64,000 bases of DNA from Hungatella effluvii (lineage in GTDB: Bacteria; Bacillota; Clostridia; Lachnospirales; Lachnospiraceae). The position numbers and the translations under genes are program-made. Of the stretch, positions 1 through 9,000 are shown piece by piece. The notes beneath the pieces were generated by a model. The model ran no database searches. It was given only the letters and a program-made list of their open reading frames with translations, and was not told the origin of the DNA. Where the stretch lies: assembly GCF_003201875.1 (NCBI RefSeq), contig NZ_QJKD01000018.1, forward strand, positions 1 through 64,000, given 5' to 3'. Within the stretch, counting starts at the first letter, position 1. Each line of letters opens with the position of its first letter.

Positions 1-22
1 AGTATCCGCAGTATTCGGATAG

Positions 23-76
23 AAGAAAGAACTCATGGCTTCGACTGCTTCCAGTCTACACCATGAGTTCTTTCTT
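23..76. terminator. Long inverted repeat, probable terminator of a gene outside the window
   Basis: A 16-bp perfect stem (23-38 and 61-76) encloses a 22-nt loop. The right arm is itself T-rich (TTCTTTCTT), so it may serve as its own U-tract for rightward transcription. No gene inside the window can be assigned to it, so it probably ends a gene to the left of the window edge. Confidence 0.5.
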
Positions 77-141
77 TACAAGTTAGCCTCTGAACAGTAA
101 CCTCATTTACAACAGATGCTGTGGTGGTTCACAATTTGGGC

Positions 142-177
142 TTGACAGCCATAACTGTAACATGTACAATTACAGTT
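142..177 (+). promoter_or_regulatory. Promoter with overlapping inverted repeat
   Basis: TTGACA (142-147), a 17-bp spacer and TACAAT (165-170) form a near-consensus sigma-A promoter for the small gene at 258. A perfect inverted repeat AACTGTAA / TTACAGTT (153-160 and 170-177, 9-nt gap) sits across the -10 element, as expected for a repressor site. The repressor is unknown. Confidence 0.6.
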
Positions 178-257
178 GCAACTACTCTATTTATATATTT
201 CATTTTAATCGAATTGCGGTTGGCTTTCAACCACTTTCGATGGTGAGGAGGACTCAT

Positions 258-467
258 ATGATCGAAGAAGGAACTGTGGTCTTTTACCTGGACGAGGATG
301 CGGTTCACTCTGGACGGGTGATCGATGTGATACCGGAAAATGGGGGATTCACATTCAGCATTGACAGTTATGGAGCATGCGAGGGACCGTATGTGATTGC
401 TTCCGGACAAATCGGGAAGACGGTATTTTTCTCGAAAAAAGAGGCTGAAGACAGGCTGGGAATATAA
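258..467 (+). CDS. Small hypothetical protein, 69 aa
   Basis: I do not recognise this protein. The ATG at 258 follows GGTGAGGAGG, a strong ribosome site, so upstream in-frame ATGs (162 onward, with no such site) were rejected. The product is acidic, has no signal peptide or membrane segment, and alternates hydrophobic residues in a way that suggests a small beta-rich domain (VVFYLDED near residues 7-14, VFFSKKEAE near residues 56-64). It stands alone, with its own promoter at 142-170 and a terminator that overlaps its stop codon. The ribosome site, promoter and terminator together make it a likely real gene; the function is unknown. Confidence 0.65.
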   Translation: MIEEGTVVFYLDEDAVHSGRVIDVIPENGGFTFSIDSYGACEGPYVIASGQIGKTVFFSKKEAEDRLGI

Positions 468-484
468 TTTCCCAGCCTGTTTTA
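451..484 (+). terminator. Intrinsic terminator
   Basis: A 12-bp stem ACAGGCTGGGAA / TTCCCAGCCTGT (451-462, 469-480) is followed by TTTT. It overlaps the 3' end of the small gene at 258-467. Confidence 0.8.
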
Positions 485-516
485 TCGTCAGGAATTCAGG
501 ATAGGAGGGCGTTTAA

Positions 517-589
517 TGTTGACATGTGTTAACATATATGGTAGCATAATATTAACAGGTGTAAACATAATGTTATCATGTGTTAATAT
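517..589 (+). promoter_or_regulatory. Three operator boxes and promoter upstream of tetR-type gene
   Basis: Three imperfect copies of an 18-bp box with consensus TRTTAACA-TG-TGTTAACA lie at 517-534, 550-567 and 571-588. Each half is itself close to the palindrome TGTTAACA. A promoter fits in the first box: TTGACA at 519-524, 17 bp, TAGCAT at 542-547. This arrangement suggests autorepression by the TetR-family protein encoded at 662. Confidence 0.65.
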
Positions 590-661
590 CGTTTGTAAAA
601 TTCATTTATTTAAGAAAACATGGGTTGAAATAAGAGTAGAACACTTCAGAAAGGCCGAATT

Positions 662-1246
662 ATGAAAGAAAAACCATACCATCACGGAAATCTGCAGACT
701 GAGCTGATCGAAGAAGGGCTGGCGCTGATTCACGAGGAAGGAAAGGGGAATTTCTCGCTGCGGAAGCTGGCTAAAAGGCTGGGGGTCTCTCCCACTGCCT
801 GCTATAACCACTATGATGATGTCGATGACCTGATGCGCGAGATGAAAAACTATGTCACAAGGAAATTCTGTGATGCGCTGATCGCGGGCACGGATAAGGA
901 TGATCCCGCGGGCGCTGCCATCAATATGGGAATCGCTTATGTAGAATTCTTTGCGGACAATCCCCACTATTTTACCTTCATCTATGACAGCGGAGATTAC
1001 AGGATTGATTTGACAGAGGATACCTTTGACGGAGACTTTGAACCATTTCACCTTTTCAAGGAAATAGGGCTGCTGTGCATGGAATATAATCATGTGGAAA
1101 AAGAAAAGCACAGGGACAATTTAATCGTTATGTGGGCCACCGCGCACGGACTGGCCGCCATGGCGAATATGAAGGGATTTCACTATAACGGAGACTGGGG
1201 CGCTCTCACCAAAAAGCTTCTGTACGAAAAAATAATTTTATCATAA
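662..1246 (+). CDS. TetR/AcrR family transcriptional regulator
   Basis: A 194-aa one-component repressor. The N-terminal helix-turn-helix spans about residues 8-55: YHHGNLQTELIEEGLALI, then LRKLAKRLGVSPTACYNHY, the recognition-helix pattern of the subgroup beginning YHHGNL. The C-terminal ligand-binding half is helical with no recognisable ligand signature. The ribosome site is AGAAAGG seven bases before ATG. The gene is followed after 18 nt by a nitroreductase, so the two probably form an operon. The three boxes at 517-589 are probable autoregulatory sites. Family assignment is firm; the inducer is unknown, though the partner suggests a nitro-aromatic, quinone or similar electrophile (inference). 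Confidence 0.9.
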   Translation: MKEKPYHHGNLQTELIEEGLALIHEEGKGNFSLRKLAKRLGVSPTACYNHYDDVDDLMREMKNYVTRKFCDALIAGTDKDDPAGAAINMGIAYVEFFADNPHYFTFIYDSGDYRIDLTEDTFDGDFEPFHLFKEIGLLCMEYNHVEKEKHRDNLIVMWATAHGLAAMANMKGFHYNGDWGALTKKLLYEKIILS

Positions 1247-1264
1247 TGAAAAAGGAGACAAAAC

Positions 1265-1912
1265 ATGACTATCCAGGAAGCGATAAAAAACCGGCACTCG
1301 GTCAGAAGCTATCAGGCAAGGGAAATAGACGCTGCCACGGTTCTGACACTGAAGGAAGAAATTGAGAAATGCAACCGCGAAGGCGATCTTTCCATACAGC
1401 TGATCACAAATGACAGCAGCGTCTTCAAGGGACTGATGGCTCATTACGGAGGCTTCCGCGGTGTCTCAAATTACATTGCACTCATAGGTCCTTCCGGCCA
1501 TGATCTGGAAGAAAAGCTGGGATACTACGGAGAACGGATCGCACTGCGGGCGCAGCAGCTGGGTCTTAATACCTGCTGGGTGGCAGTCACCTATAAGAAA
1601 AAGCTGTGCAAGGCAGTCGTCAAGCAGAATCAGCAGCTTGTATGCGTGCTGGCGCTTGGATACGGAGACACCCAGGGCGTCCCTCACAAATCAAAACCAA
1701 TGCCGCAGCTTTGCAAAGTTGACAGAGAGATGCCGGAATGGTTCCGAAAAGGCATGGAAGCCGCCCTCCTCGCACCAACCGCCATGAATAAGCAGAACTT
1801 TCTGATTGTGCTAGACGGGGATGATGTGAAATATGAGGCAAAGGAAGGCAAGTACCGCAATCTGGATCTTGGGATTGTGAAATACCATTTTCAGGCGGGC
1901 GCAGGGCTTTGA
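1265..1912 (+). CDS. Nitroreductase family protein
   Basis: A 215-aa FMN-dependent oxidoreductase of the nitroreductase superfamily. The start IQEAIKNRHSVRSYQ carries the RxSxRxY FMN-phosphate motif (residues 9-15). The middle has the helical YGERIALRAQQLGLNTCW segment typical of the family, and near residue 170 the EAALLAPTAMNKQ segment (APSAxNxQ-like) that usually contacts FMN. It is cytosolic. A strong ribosome site (AAAGGAGACAAAAC) precedes the ATG. It lies 18 nt behind the TetR gene and ends before a strong terminator at 1930-1977. Substrate cannot be read from the sequence. Confidence 0.88.
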   Translation: MTIQEAIKNRHSVRSYQAREIDAATVLTLKEEIEKCNREGDLSIQLITNDSSVFKGLMAHYGGFRGVSNYIALIGPSGHDLEEKLGYYGERIALRAQQLGLNTCWVAVTYKKKLCKAVVKQNQQLVCVLALGYGDTQGVPHKSKPMPQLCKVDREMPEWFRKGMEAALLAPTAMNKQNFLIVLDGDDVKYEAKEGKYRNLDLGIVKYHFQAGAGL

Positions 1913-1929
1913 TACAACGGTATGGAAGG

Positions 1930-1978
1930 AAAAAGCGGAAGATTTTACGCTGTAGAGTGTAAAATCTTCCGCTTTTTA
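1930..1978 (+). terminator. Bidirectional intrinsic terminator
   Basis: A 19-bp perfect stem (1930-1948 / 1959-1977) with a 10-nt loop, A-rich on the left and T-rich on the right. It ends the TetR-nitroreductase operon and may also stop the minus-strand CAP gene. Confidence 0.85.
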
Positions 1979-2029
1979 TGAAATACTTTTATTCATCCCT
2001 TTATGTATCCGAAATATCCTCAGTAATCT

Positions 2030-2827
2030 TTAGTTGATAAAAAGCTGGGTCCAGTAATCAACGCCGGCCGCGTTCTTATAATGGCCGATTCCGATTGAGC
2101 TGTAATTCGCATTCATAATATTAGCTCTGTGGCCTGCGCTGTTCATCCAGTCCTGCATAACCTGCTTCGCTGATTTCTGGCCGTAGGCAATATTCTCGCC
2201 GGCTGCTCTATAGCTCACACCAGCTGCGGTCAGTGCTGTGGTAAAGTTGCTTCCGTCCGGTCTTGTATGAGAAAAAGAGGTCTCGATCTCTCCTGCTCTC
2301 TGCTGTGCCGCACGGGTCGCGCCTGCATGAAGGGTCAGCGCCGGAAGGCCAGCTTTGGCACGTTCTTCATTAACAAGCTTCAGTACTGCGCCCACAGCCT
2401 CATCCTGATTTTCATCGGACGGCTGATCCGGTGTTGGCAGACTGTTGTCCGGCAGCTCCGGTGACGGCAGTTCCGGTGTTGGCAGGCTGTTGTCCGGAAG
2501 CTCCGGTGTCGGAAGGCTGTTATCCGGGTAATCCGGCATGGGGTAATCCGGTGACGGCAGCTCCGGCATCGGCAGGCTGTTGTCCGGCAGCATATCGCCC
2601 GGGTAATTCGGGAATACAGGCTGGCAGTCCGGGGAGAAGTTTACTCCGGGAATCTGGTTTAAGATATTATTGAAATCCATCCGGTTATTCCCGGTCACCA
2701 TGATAACTCTTCCGCCGCCTGCGGAAAAATTATATGTATTAACGGCTGCATTTGCCGTCGACGGAATGGTGCCGGCCGTTGCCAGTGCCGCTGCTGCGGT
2801 CAGTGCGTATGCGGTTAGTCTCTTCAT
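2030..2827 (-). CDS. Secreted CAP/SCP domain protein with proline-rich repeats
   Basis: A 265-aa exported protein. A signal peptide with an alanine-rich core (residues 1-27, cleavage near STANA-A) leads into a Pro-rich linker (about 65-135) built from repeats of DNSLPTPELP and relatives. A C-terminal CAP domain follows (about 145-265) with the YkwD-type motifs VNEERAKAGLPAL, FSHTRPDG, AAGENIAYG and MNSAGHRANIMN; the conserved His of FSHT and HRANI are present. The linker probably crosses the wall. The ribosome site AGGAGG precedes ATG. Bacterial CAP proteins are surface or spore-associated with poorly defined roles. The repeat DNA is prone to unit gain and loss. Confidence 0.88.
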   Translation of the reverse strand: MKRLTAYALTAAAALATAGTIPSTANAAVNTYNFSAGGGRVIMVTGNNRMDFNNILNQIPGVNFSPDCQPVFPNYPGDMLPDNSLPMPELPSPDYPMPDYPDNSLPTPELPDNSLPTPELPSPELPDNSLPTPDQPSDENQDEAVGAVLKLVNEERAKAGLPALTLHAGATRAAQQRAGEIETSFSHTRPDGSNFTTALTAAGVSYRAAGENIAYGQKSAKQVMQDWMNSAGHRANIMNANYSSIGIGHYKNAAGVDYWTQLFIN

Positions 2828-2846
2828 GTTTAATACCTCCTGATAT

Positions 2847-2883
2847 TGTTACATAATTATTACATTTCTGTTACAAAAGTATA
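2847..2883 (-). promoter_or_regulatory. Three phased direct repeats upstream of the CAP gene
   Basis: Read on the minus strand, TGTAAYA occurs three times at exact 11-bp intervals (2869-2875, 2858-2864, 2847-2853), one helical turn apart, between a possible -10 TATACT (2878-2883) and the ribosome site. The regular phasing suggests a cooperatively binding regulator. No convincing -35 is visible. Confidence 0.45.
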
Positions 2884-2931
2884 ATAACACAGGATGGCTG
2901 GAAATTGTCAGGAAAAGACTGGAAATCATTT

Positions 2932-3693
2932 TTACAGATACAGGGTGTTCGCTTTGCGGCCGCTGCAGGCCTTTTTCATCTTTTGCTCCGCAGCAAACAG
3001 CACTACCTTATCATTGCGGCGCGCCTGCTCCGGACATATGGCAATACAGTGCATACAGGAGATGCAGCGTTCCTTGTCCAAAGATGACGGATTATCCTTC
3101 GGGATCGCCTGAACCGGACATTCTGCGGCGCACTTTCCGCATTTGATGCAGTCCTTGTCCGCCTTTGGTTTCATCGGAACGCCGTGATATTCTCTGTACG
3201 GATGGCCGCCAGGCACTGATACCTCGCCGTCTCCGTTTTCCTCCAGATGACGTTTGATCCGTTCCGAAAACTCTTTCAGTTCCCGGCAGTCTTCCTTATC
3301 CGGCCTTCCGGCGCCGAACTTACGAATGATCGAATGCTCTGCCACAGCCGCAGCGGCTGCCGAACAGCGAAAACCAGCCTCCGACAGCACGTCTTTTAAT
3401 TCCGTCAGCGTATCTTCGAATTCCCTGTTTCCATAAACGGCCACCAGAACCGCTCTCGCTCCGTTGCCTGCCATCTTTTTCAGACGTTCCACTGCCGTTA
3501 CCGGCACTCTGCCGCCAAACGACGGGACTGCCACGATGCATATGTCATCCGCCGAAAAGACGTATTGTTCCGGCTGCAGTGCCGGATTCATCAGATCAAC
3601 CCTCTCTGCTTCACACGCCCACGCGCTTCCAATGATCTCTGTGACCTTCTTCGTCCCTCCGGTAGGACTGAAATAGATTTCATACATTGCCAT
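2932..3693 (-). CDS. EFR1-type flavodoxin-ferredoxin fusion
   Basis: A 253-aa predicted electron carrier. Residues 1-150 form a flavodoxin-like domain starting YEIYFSPTGGTKKV, with the phosphate loop SPTGGT for FMN. The C-terminal part has two [4Fe-4S] motifs, CIKCGKCAAECP (about residue 182) and CISCMHCIAICP (about residue 211). This order matches the EFR1 family ferrodoxins of Firmicutes. It follows the diguanylate cyclase by 18 nt and may be cotranscribed with it. ATG is preceded by AGGAGG. The redox partners are unknown. Confidence 0.88.
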   Translation of the reverse strand: MAMYEIYFSPTGGTKKVTEIIGSAWACEAERVDLMNPALQPEQYVFSADDICIVAVPSFGGRVPVTAVERLKKMAGNGARAVLVAVYGNREFEDTLTELKDVLSEAGFRCSAAAAAVAEHSIIRKFGAGRPDKEDCRELKEFSERIKRHLEENGDGEVSVPGGHPYREYHGVPMKPKADKDCIKCGKCAAECPVQAIPKDNPSSLDKERCISCMHCIAICPEQARRNDKVVLFAAEQKMKKACSGRKANTLYL

Positions 3694-3711
3694 ATTATTG
3701 CCTCCTGATTT

Positions 3712-5646
3712 TTATTTCTGGGGACAGTCATACTTCTCAAACCGTCCCTTTCCGCTCTTCTTCACCCGGTACATCGCCTGGTCCGCCAGATGAAGCAGCT
3801 CGGTACAGTCAGCACAGACCTCGGGATAGATCAGATAACCGCCTGATACGCTCACCTCGGCCTCCTCGCCGGCGGGCAGCGTAATTCTGGCCTCCCTTAT
3901 ACTCTGTTCCAGCCGTTCCATGCACGCGTACAGCTCCTCTTTCTCCTCCGCACCATAGATCAGCAGAACAAACTCATCTCCGCTGAGCCGCGCCGCCAGC
4001 TTCTCGGGAGCCTTGAGACCGGCGAATAGATCAGCAGCGGTCTTCAGAAGCTTATCGCCGTATTCGTGGCCCCAGGAATCGTTGACATGCTTCAGATTAT
4101 CTAAATCCATCATCAGAAGCATTGCCGTCTTCATCCGGTCCGGATCTGCAAACAGCTGGTCTGCCGTGCGGAAAAATGCACGCCGCGTCAGGAGGCCGGT
4201 AAGCAGATCGATATCGCGTTCCTGTTCGATCTGCTGTTTTTCCACGATCGCCTCCGTTACGTCAATGACGATACCCAGCGTCTTCCCCTCCCCTTCATAC
4301 GTCTTGATCCTCACGTAACGGCGCTCCTCTCCGTTCAGGCAGCAGATTTCCTTCTCTTCCTTCAGAGGCTCGGAACGGATTTCCTTAATCTTTTCCACGA
4401 AAAGCGCCCTGTCCGCAAGGATGGCAGAAAGCTCCTCCTCTGGTATCATCAGAATCTCTCCCAGCTTTTTCGTCGCCAGCACACGCTTCATATCCTGATT
4501 GTACTCGTAAACTGCAATCGGAATATCGACGTTCTGGAAGACCAGGGACAGCTTTCCGGTCGCCTCCAGAAGGCTGCCGACCATGCGGTTAATATTGGCG
4601 CTCAGCTCCTTGAATTCCGGCGTGTGATCAATCTCCAGCCTGTAGTCGAGATTACCGGCGGCAATCTTCTGCGTTCCGTCTATCGTCCCGTAAATATCGT
4701 TTAAAATAAAGGTATCCAGCATCTTAATGATCAGGAACACGGTGACAAAGGAGAGCACGCAGAGGCTGAAAATGATCAGCATCATATTGCCCGGAACGTT
4801 TTCGTAGAGTTTCTCGTATGTAGCGCTGACGCCCACCAAAATACCGTCCGTCATCTCCATCATGCAGTAATTCTTCTGCCCGTCAAGAACCATTTCCCTG
4901 CTGTAGAGGGTGCCTTCTCCGATGTCTTCAGGCAGACAGAGTCCGAGGGACGCCAGCGGAGTCCCCACCGGAATCTCTCCCGTAGCTCCGATAATCGTCC
5001 TTGTGTCCTGATCAGCCGCGAAAATAGTGACGCCTCTCTCGGTCGTCATCATAGAAAATACGTAAGAGAGCTCATTCTTTTCCATGGCGGCCATCAGACG
5101 GGCCGGCTCCATGCCGATCTGGACGATTCCACCATGATCCTCCCTCCATACCGCCACGTACTGCATCATCTTGTCTTCTGCGGTGTTGGGCGTCACGTCC
5201 TGGCAGAGCTGAAGGTTATAGTCGTCAAGCATCGGAAGAAAGAACTGCATCTGTTCCCCCGAATGAAATGTATAATCGTAGTACTTCGGCTCGGATCCGG
5301 CATAAAGGCGGCCCTCCATGTCAAACAGATGAAGTTCGTCAACCTGGAGCAGCGAGGCGATCTTTCGCATTTCCTCTAAGTCTGCCACCACGTCCGGCTG
5401 GTTCTGTACGATATATGCCGCCGCTTTTGCCCGGATGAAATAATCCTCCTTCAGATTCTCCCGCAGCTCTGCGATCTCGGTGTCGTTTCTCTTAAGAACC
5501 TCCGAAACCTGGTTAAACCGGATCTCTGAATTCGTTCTCATCGCCTCTTTTGCCGACTTCGTCTGCAGATAGTATCCGAGAAGAGCCGTCATTACCATGG
5601 CGGTGATGATCACGACGCACAGTCTGAACGTGATGGCTTTTTTCAT
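3712..5646 (-). CDS. Membrane diguanylate cyclase with extracytoplasmic sensor and HAMP-like region
   Basis: A 644-aa sensor. TM1 covers about residues 7-25; a large extracellular domain (about 30-280) of Cache type follows, then TM2 (about 285-310, MLIIFSLCVLSFVTVFLIIKM), a HAMP-like segment (about 315-370), a PAS-like segment (about 370-475) and a C-terminal GGDEF domain (about 480-640). The active-site loop reads SGDEF (in RLSGDEFVLL), a common active variant, with the substrate motif MDLDNLKHVNDSWGH intact. I see no clear RxxD inhibitory site. It is predicted to make c-di-GMP in response to an external ligand. It lies 33 nt behind the yciI-like gene. Confidence 0.88.
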   Translation of the reverse strand: MKKAITFRLCVVIITAMVMTALLGYYLQTKSAKEAMRTNSEIRFNQVSEVLKRNDTEIAELRENLKEDYFIRAKAAAYIVQNQPDVVADLEEMRKIASLLQVDELHLFDMEGRLYAGSEPKYYDYTFHSGEQMQFFLPMLDDYNLQLCQDVTPNTAEDKMMQYVAVWREDHGGIVQIGMEPARLMAAMEKNELSYVFSMMTTERGVTIFAADQDTRTIIGATGEIPVGTPLASLGLCLPEDIGEGTLYSREMVLDGQKNYCMMEMTDGILVGVSATYEKLYENVPGNMMLIIFSLCVLSFVTVFLIIKMLDTFILNDIYGTIDGTQKIAAGNLDYRLEIDHTPEFKELSANINRMVGSLLEATGKLSLVFQNVDIPIAVYEYNQDMKRVLATKKLGEILMIPEEELSAILADRALFVEKIKEIRSEPLKEEKEICCLNGEERRYVRIKTYEGEGKTLGIVIDVTEAIVEKQQIEQERDIDLLTGLLTRRAFFRTADQLFADPDRMKTAMLLMMDLDNLKHVNDSWGHEYGDKLLKTAADLFAGLKAPEKLAARLSGDEFVLLIYGAEEKEELYACMERLEQSIREARITLPAGEEAEVSVSGGYLIYPEVCADCTELLHLADQAMYRVKKSGKGRFEKYDCPQK

Positions 5647-5679
5647 GTTTCAACCTCCTGTCTGATTACCGGCAGTATA

Positions 5680-5976
5680 TTACTTTTCGAACCATTGATC
5701 CGGCTGCGGATTGATAAAATGAATGTCAAACTCCGCCCATCTGTAATCCTGTATTCCATTCATTTTAAAAGGTTCCCTGGCCAGATATGACTCTATCTCC
5801 TCCGGTTTCTCCGCTTTCATGAGAAATACACCGCCGCTCATGTCTGTCTTAAGCCCTGATAAGAATATCATGCCGCTGTCCATGGCCTTCTGGGTATAGG
5901 CCATGTGCTCCTTCATAATCGTATCATCCATCTTACCGGCGTCCAGTATGATTCCTTCCACCATATAATATGTCAT
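5680..5976 (-). CDS. YciI-like (YCII-related) domain protein
   Basis: A 98-aa single-domain protein of the YCII-related ferredoxin-fold family, of usual length. The family pattern is seen in the HMAYTQKAMDSGMIFLSGLKTD segment split around residues 24-45, in GGVFLMKAEKPEEIESYL, and in the closing PFKMNGIQDYRWAEF. It has no signal peptide. It sits between a hybrid kinase (33 nt upstream) and a diguanylate cyclase (33 nt downstream), apparently in one transcript. Its biochemical role is not established for the family. Confidence 0.8.
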   Translation of the reverse strand: MTYYMVEGIILDAGKMDDTIMKEHMAYTQKAMDSGMIFLSGLKTDMSGGVFLMKAEKPEEIESYLAREPFKMNGIQDYRWAEFDIHFINPQPDQWFEK

Positions 5977-6009
5977 CTTTTCCCTCCGATTTCACAGTAT
6001 GTCTGCCGC

Positions 6010-9000
6010 TCACTTTACCCAGCGGCTCATAATTTCAAGAAGCCGGTTAATCTCCAGCGGCTTCGCTACATGTTCATTCATTCCCGCAATCCGCGCCTGG
6101 TATGCATCATCGGCAAATGCATTTGCCGTAAGCGCGATAATGGGGATCTCCGCCGCGTCGGGTCTCTCGCCGGTCCGGCCCAGTCTGCGGATCGCCCTGG
6201 CGGCGCCGTATCCACTCAGAACCGGCATCTGGATATCCATCAGAATCAGGCCGTACGTGCCGGGAGGCGACGCGCAGAATAAATCTACTGCCTCCTGTCC
6301 GTTGGAGGCACTTTCCACCGTGATCCCGGACAACGCCAGCAGTTCTTCCACGATTTCCCGGTTAAGCTCGTTGTCCTCCGCAAGCAGCACGCGAAGCCCC
6401 GGCTTAAACTGCTTCTTTACCGGGAAAGCCTCTGCGGGCGGCTCCGTGCGGAATGTCTCGCCGTCTCCCGCCAGCTTTAAATAAATGGTGACGACAAACT
6501 TCGTTCCGACGTCCATCCGGCTCTCCACCTGTATGGTACCGTTCATCATGGAGACGAGATTCTTTGTGATGGCCAGTCCCAGCCCGGTTCCCTGGATCCG
6601 GGAGACTCTCGGATCTTCAGCCCGCTCAAAGGGCATAAACAGCCTGTCTATAAATTCCGGCGCCATTCCGATTCCGTTATCTTCCACGGTAAATTCAAAA
6701 CAGCCCACACCGTTCTCGCCGGACAGATTTTCGTCCAGGCTCAGGCCGATCCGGCCGCCTACAGGCGTGTATTTGACAGCATTGGACAGCAGATTGATCA
6801 AGATCTGCTTAATCCGCACCGCATCCCCGCAGACCGTTCCATGCTTCAGCCCCCGGATCTGCGCTTCGTACTTCTGCTTTCGGTTTTCGGCCTCCGGACG
6901 TATGATCTGGGCCACCTCACCGACCAGTTTATCTAAGTGAATCACTTCTTCGCTGAGGCTCATCCTGCCGGATTCGATTTTCGACATATCCAGGACCTCG
7001 TTGATCAATTCCAGAAGATGGGCTCCTGAAAGGCTGATCTTGGAGAGGCAGTCCTTCACCTTCTCCGTGTTCTGCAGACTGCTCTCCGCGATCACGGTCA
7101 TACCCAGAATGGCGTTCATAGGGGTCCGGATATCGTGGCTCATCCGGGACAGGAACTCAGATTTCGCCTGATTGGCCTGGTTCACGGACTCATAGGCTTC
7201 TTCCAGCGCCTGCTTTGCCCTCTTTTCCTCTTCGTAGTATTCCAGTTCTCTCTGCTTCTCTTTATTGATATCACGGATCGCCAGAATTACCGTCCTGGGC
7301 TTTCCGTCCTTTACCGCCACCTGATGAATCTCCAGCCTCAGCCACTCCGCAGACCGGTTATGGCGGAATTCCGTCTCAATATGAACGTTCTGCTCCGATA
7401 GTACCCGTTCGATCTGCTCCCTGCTGCACAGCTCCGCCACCCTGTGTTTATCCTCCGGCCTCACGGAATCCAGGATATAGCCCCTCAGGCCGCCGGTATA
7501 GCCGCCGTTCCTGGGCGGAGGCGCTCCCCTGCCCGCTTCCGGAAGACGTACCCCGTAGTAGCTGTCTGTCTCTAAATCCACGTAATAAATGCTGACATAC
7601 ACGCCGCCGATCGCCTGAAATGCTGACTGGCTCATATACAGGCGCTCACTGTTCTCCGACAGCTTTGCTTTCATCTTATGGATGTTGTGGAGCGCGCCGA
7701 CCACCCGGTACGGCCTGCCGTTCTCCTCCATCAGCCTGCTGTCTGCCCGGAACCAGGTATACTGTCCCCCCACTCCATCCGGAGTGGAACAGCGCACCTC
7801 GAACACCTCGGAACGGCCGCGGCAGATATTATCCAGAACGGTCGGGACATCATCCGGATGTACGATCTGCTGGTCAAGAAGAATCTTTGAGTAGTTTTTC
7901 AGTTCGTTACGCAGAATTCCCTGTCCTGCCCTGGGTTCATAGCTGATAAAGGTATCCGAATCCATCAGATACTCAAACATGACTGCAGAACTCGCTTCCA
8001 TGGACACCCGATACATCTCCTGTTCCCGGTCCAGCCGCTCTTTTAAAGCCTTCCTCTGGGTAATGTCCACCACCGTGCGCTGGAGAATGGCCTCCCCGGC
8101 GGCAGTGAAGCCAACGATCATGCTGGTTCCTTCCATCCAGCGGACAGAACCGTCCTTCCAGCCTACACGGTATTCGCTGTCTCTCCGGTCTCCAACCTGC
8201 TTAAGACTGTCATATGCAGCACGCAGAAGATGGCGGTCCTCCTCCAGAACCGCGCCAAGCGCACCATCCCGCCAGTCCTCAAGTCCTTCCTCCATCGTCC
8301 CGTATCCCATCAGCGATAAAACCGCTTTATTTAAAGAGACAAGGCGGTAACCGCCGTCATGCTTCCGTATAAAACGGATGATTCCACAGGGAACCGTGTC
8401 ATAAATACTGGAGAGCAGCTGTGCCTGCTCCCTAATCCGCTCGGCATCCTCCTCCGAACGCGTAATGTCCAGATAAAGGCTGTTGACCATCCATCTGTCT
8501 GACGTATCCTGGCACTTCTTTCCGCTGTCGATCACCCACTTCAGGCTTCCATCCCTGCAGCGCACCCGGTACCGGGTGGAATAGGTAAGACCGCCATCCC
8601 GAAACGCCTCCGCGCAGTCTGAGAGTGCCTTCGGCAGATCCGGCGGATAGACGTTCCCCACCGCATTGCCCCCGGTAGCCTCCATAAACTCTTCCACCGT
8701 ATACCCAAAGAGGGCCGCCGCCTCCCTGCTGACAAAGGCAAAGGAATAGGTGTCGTCGTCGTTGCTGATCTTTAAGCCGCCCGCGATGGAGGACATGATA
8801 ACCTCCATCTGCCGGTTCTGCTGTCTCAGCTCTTCCTCCAGCGCCGAGACCCGCTCCTGCACATAGTCGTAGGACTGCCGGCCTATTTTTTCCGGAAAAT
8901 ACTCTCCGGTCATCATCTCCTGATACGGATTGGAGCAGTGGATATGATTGCACTTAAGCCCTTCCTCCGTCTCCTGGAACACAAAGGTCACCCGCTGATG

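Noticed and set aside
602..1111. Minus-strand frame of 169 codons opposite the TetR gene
   Set aside because: It is a shadow of a well-supported gene, with no ribosome site or recognisable domain.
2424..2620. CRISPR-like repeats
   Set aside because: The repeats are in frame inside a coding region and encode a Pro-rich linker; there are no unique spacers of equal length.
8432..8953. Second frame of 173 codons inside the hybrid kinase
   Set aside because: It has Gly/Arg-rich low-complexity composition typical of a frame-shifted shadow of GC-rich coding DNA.
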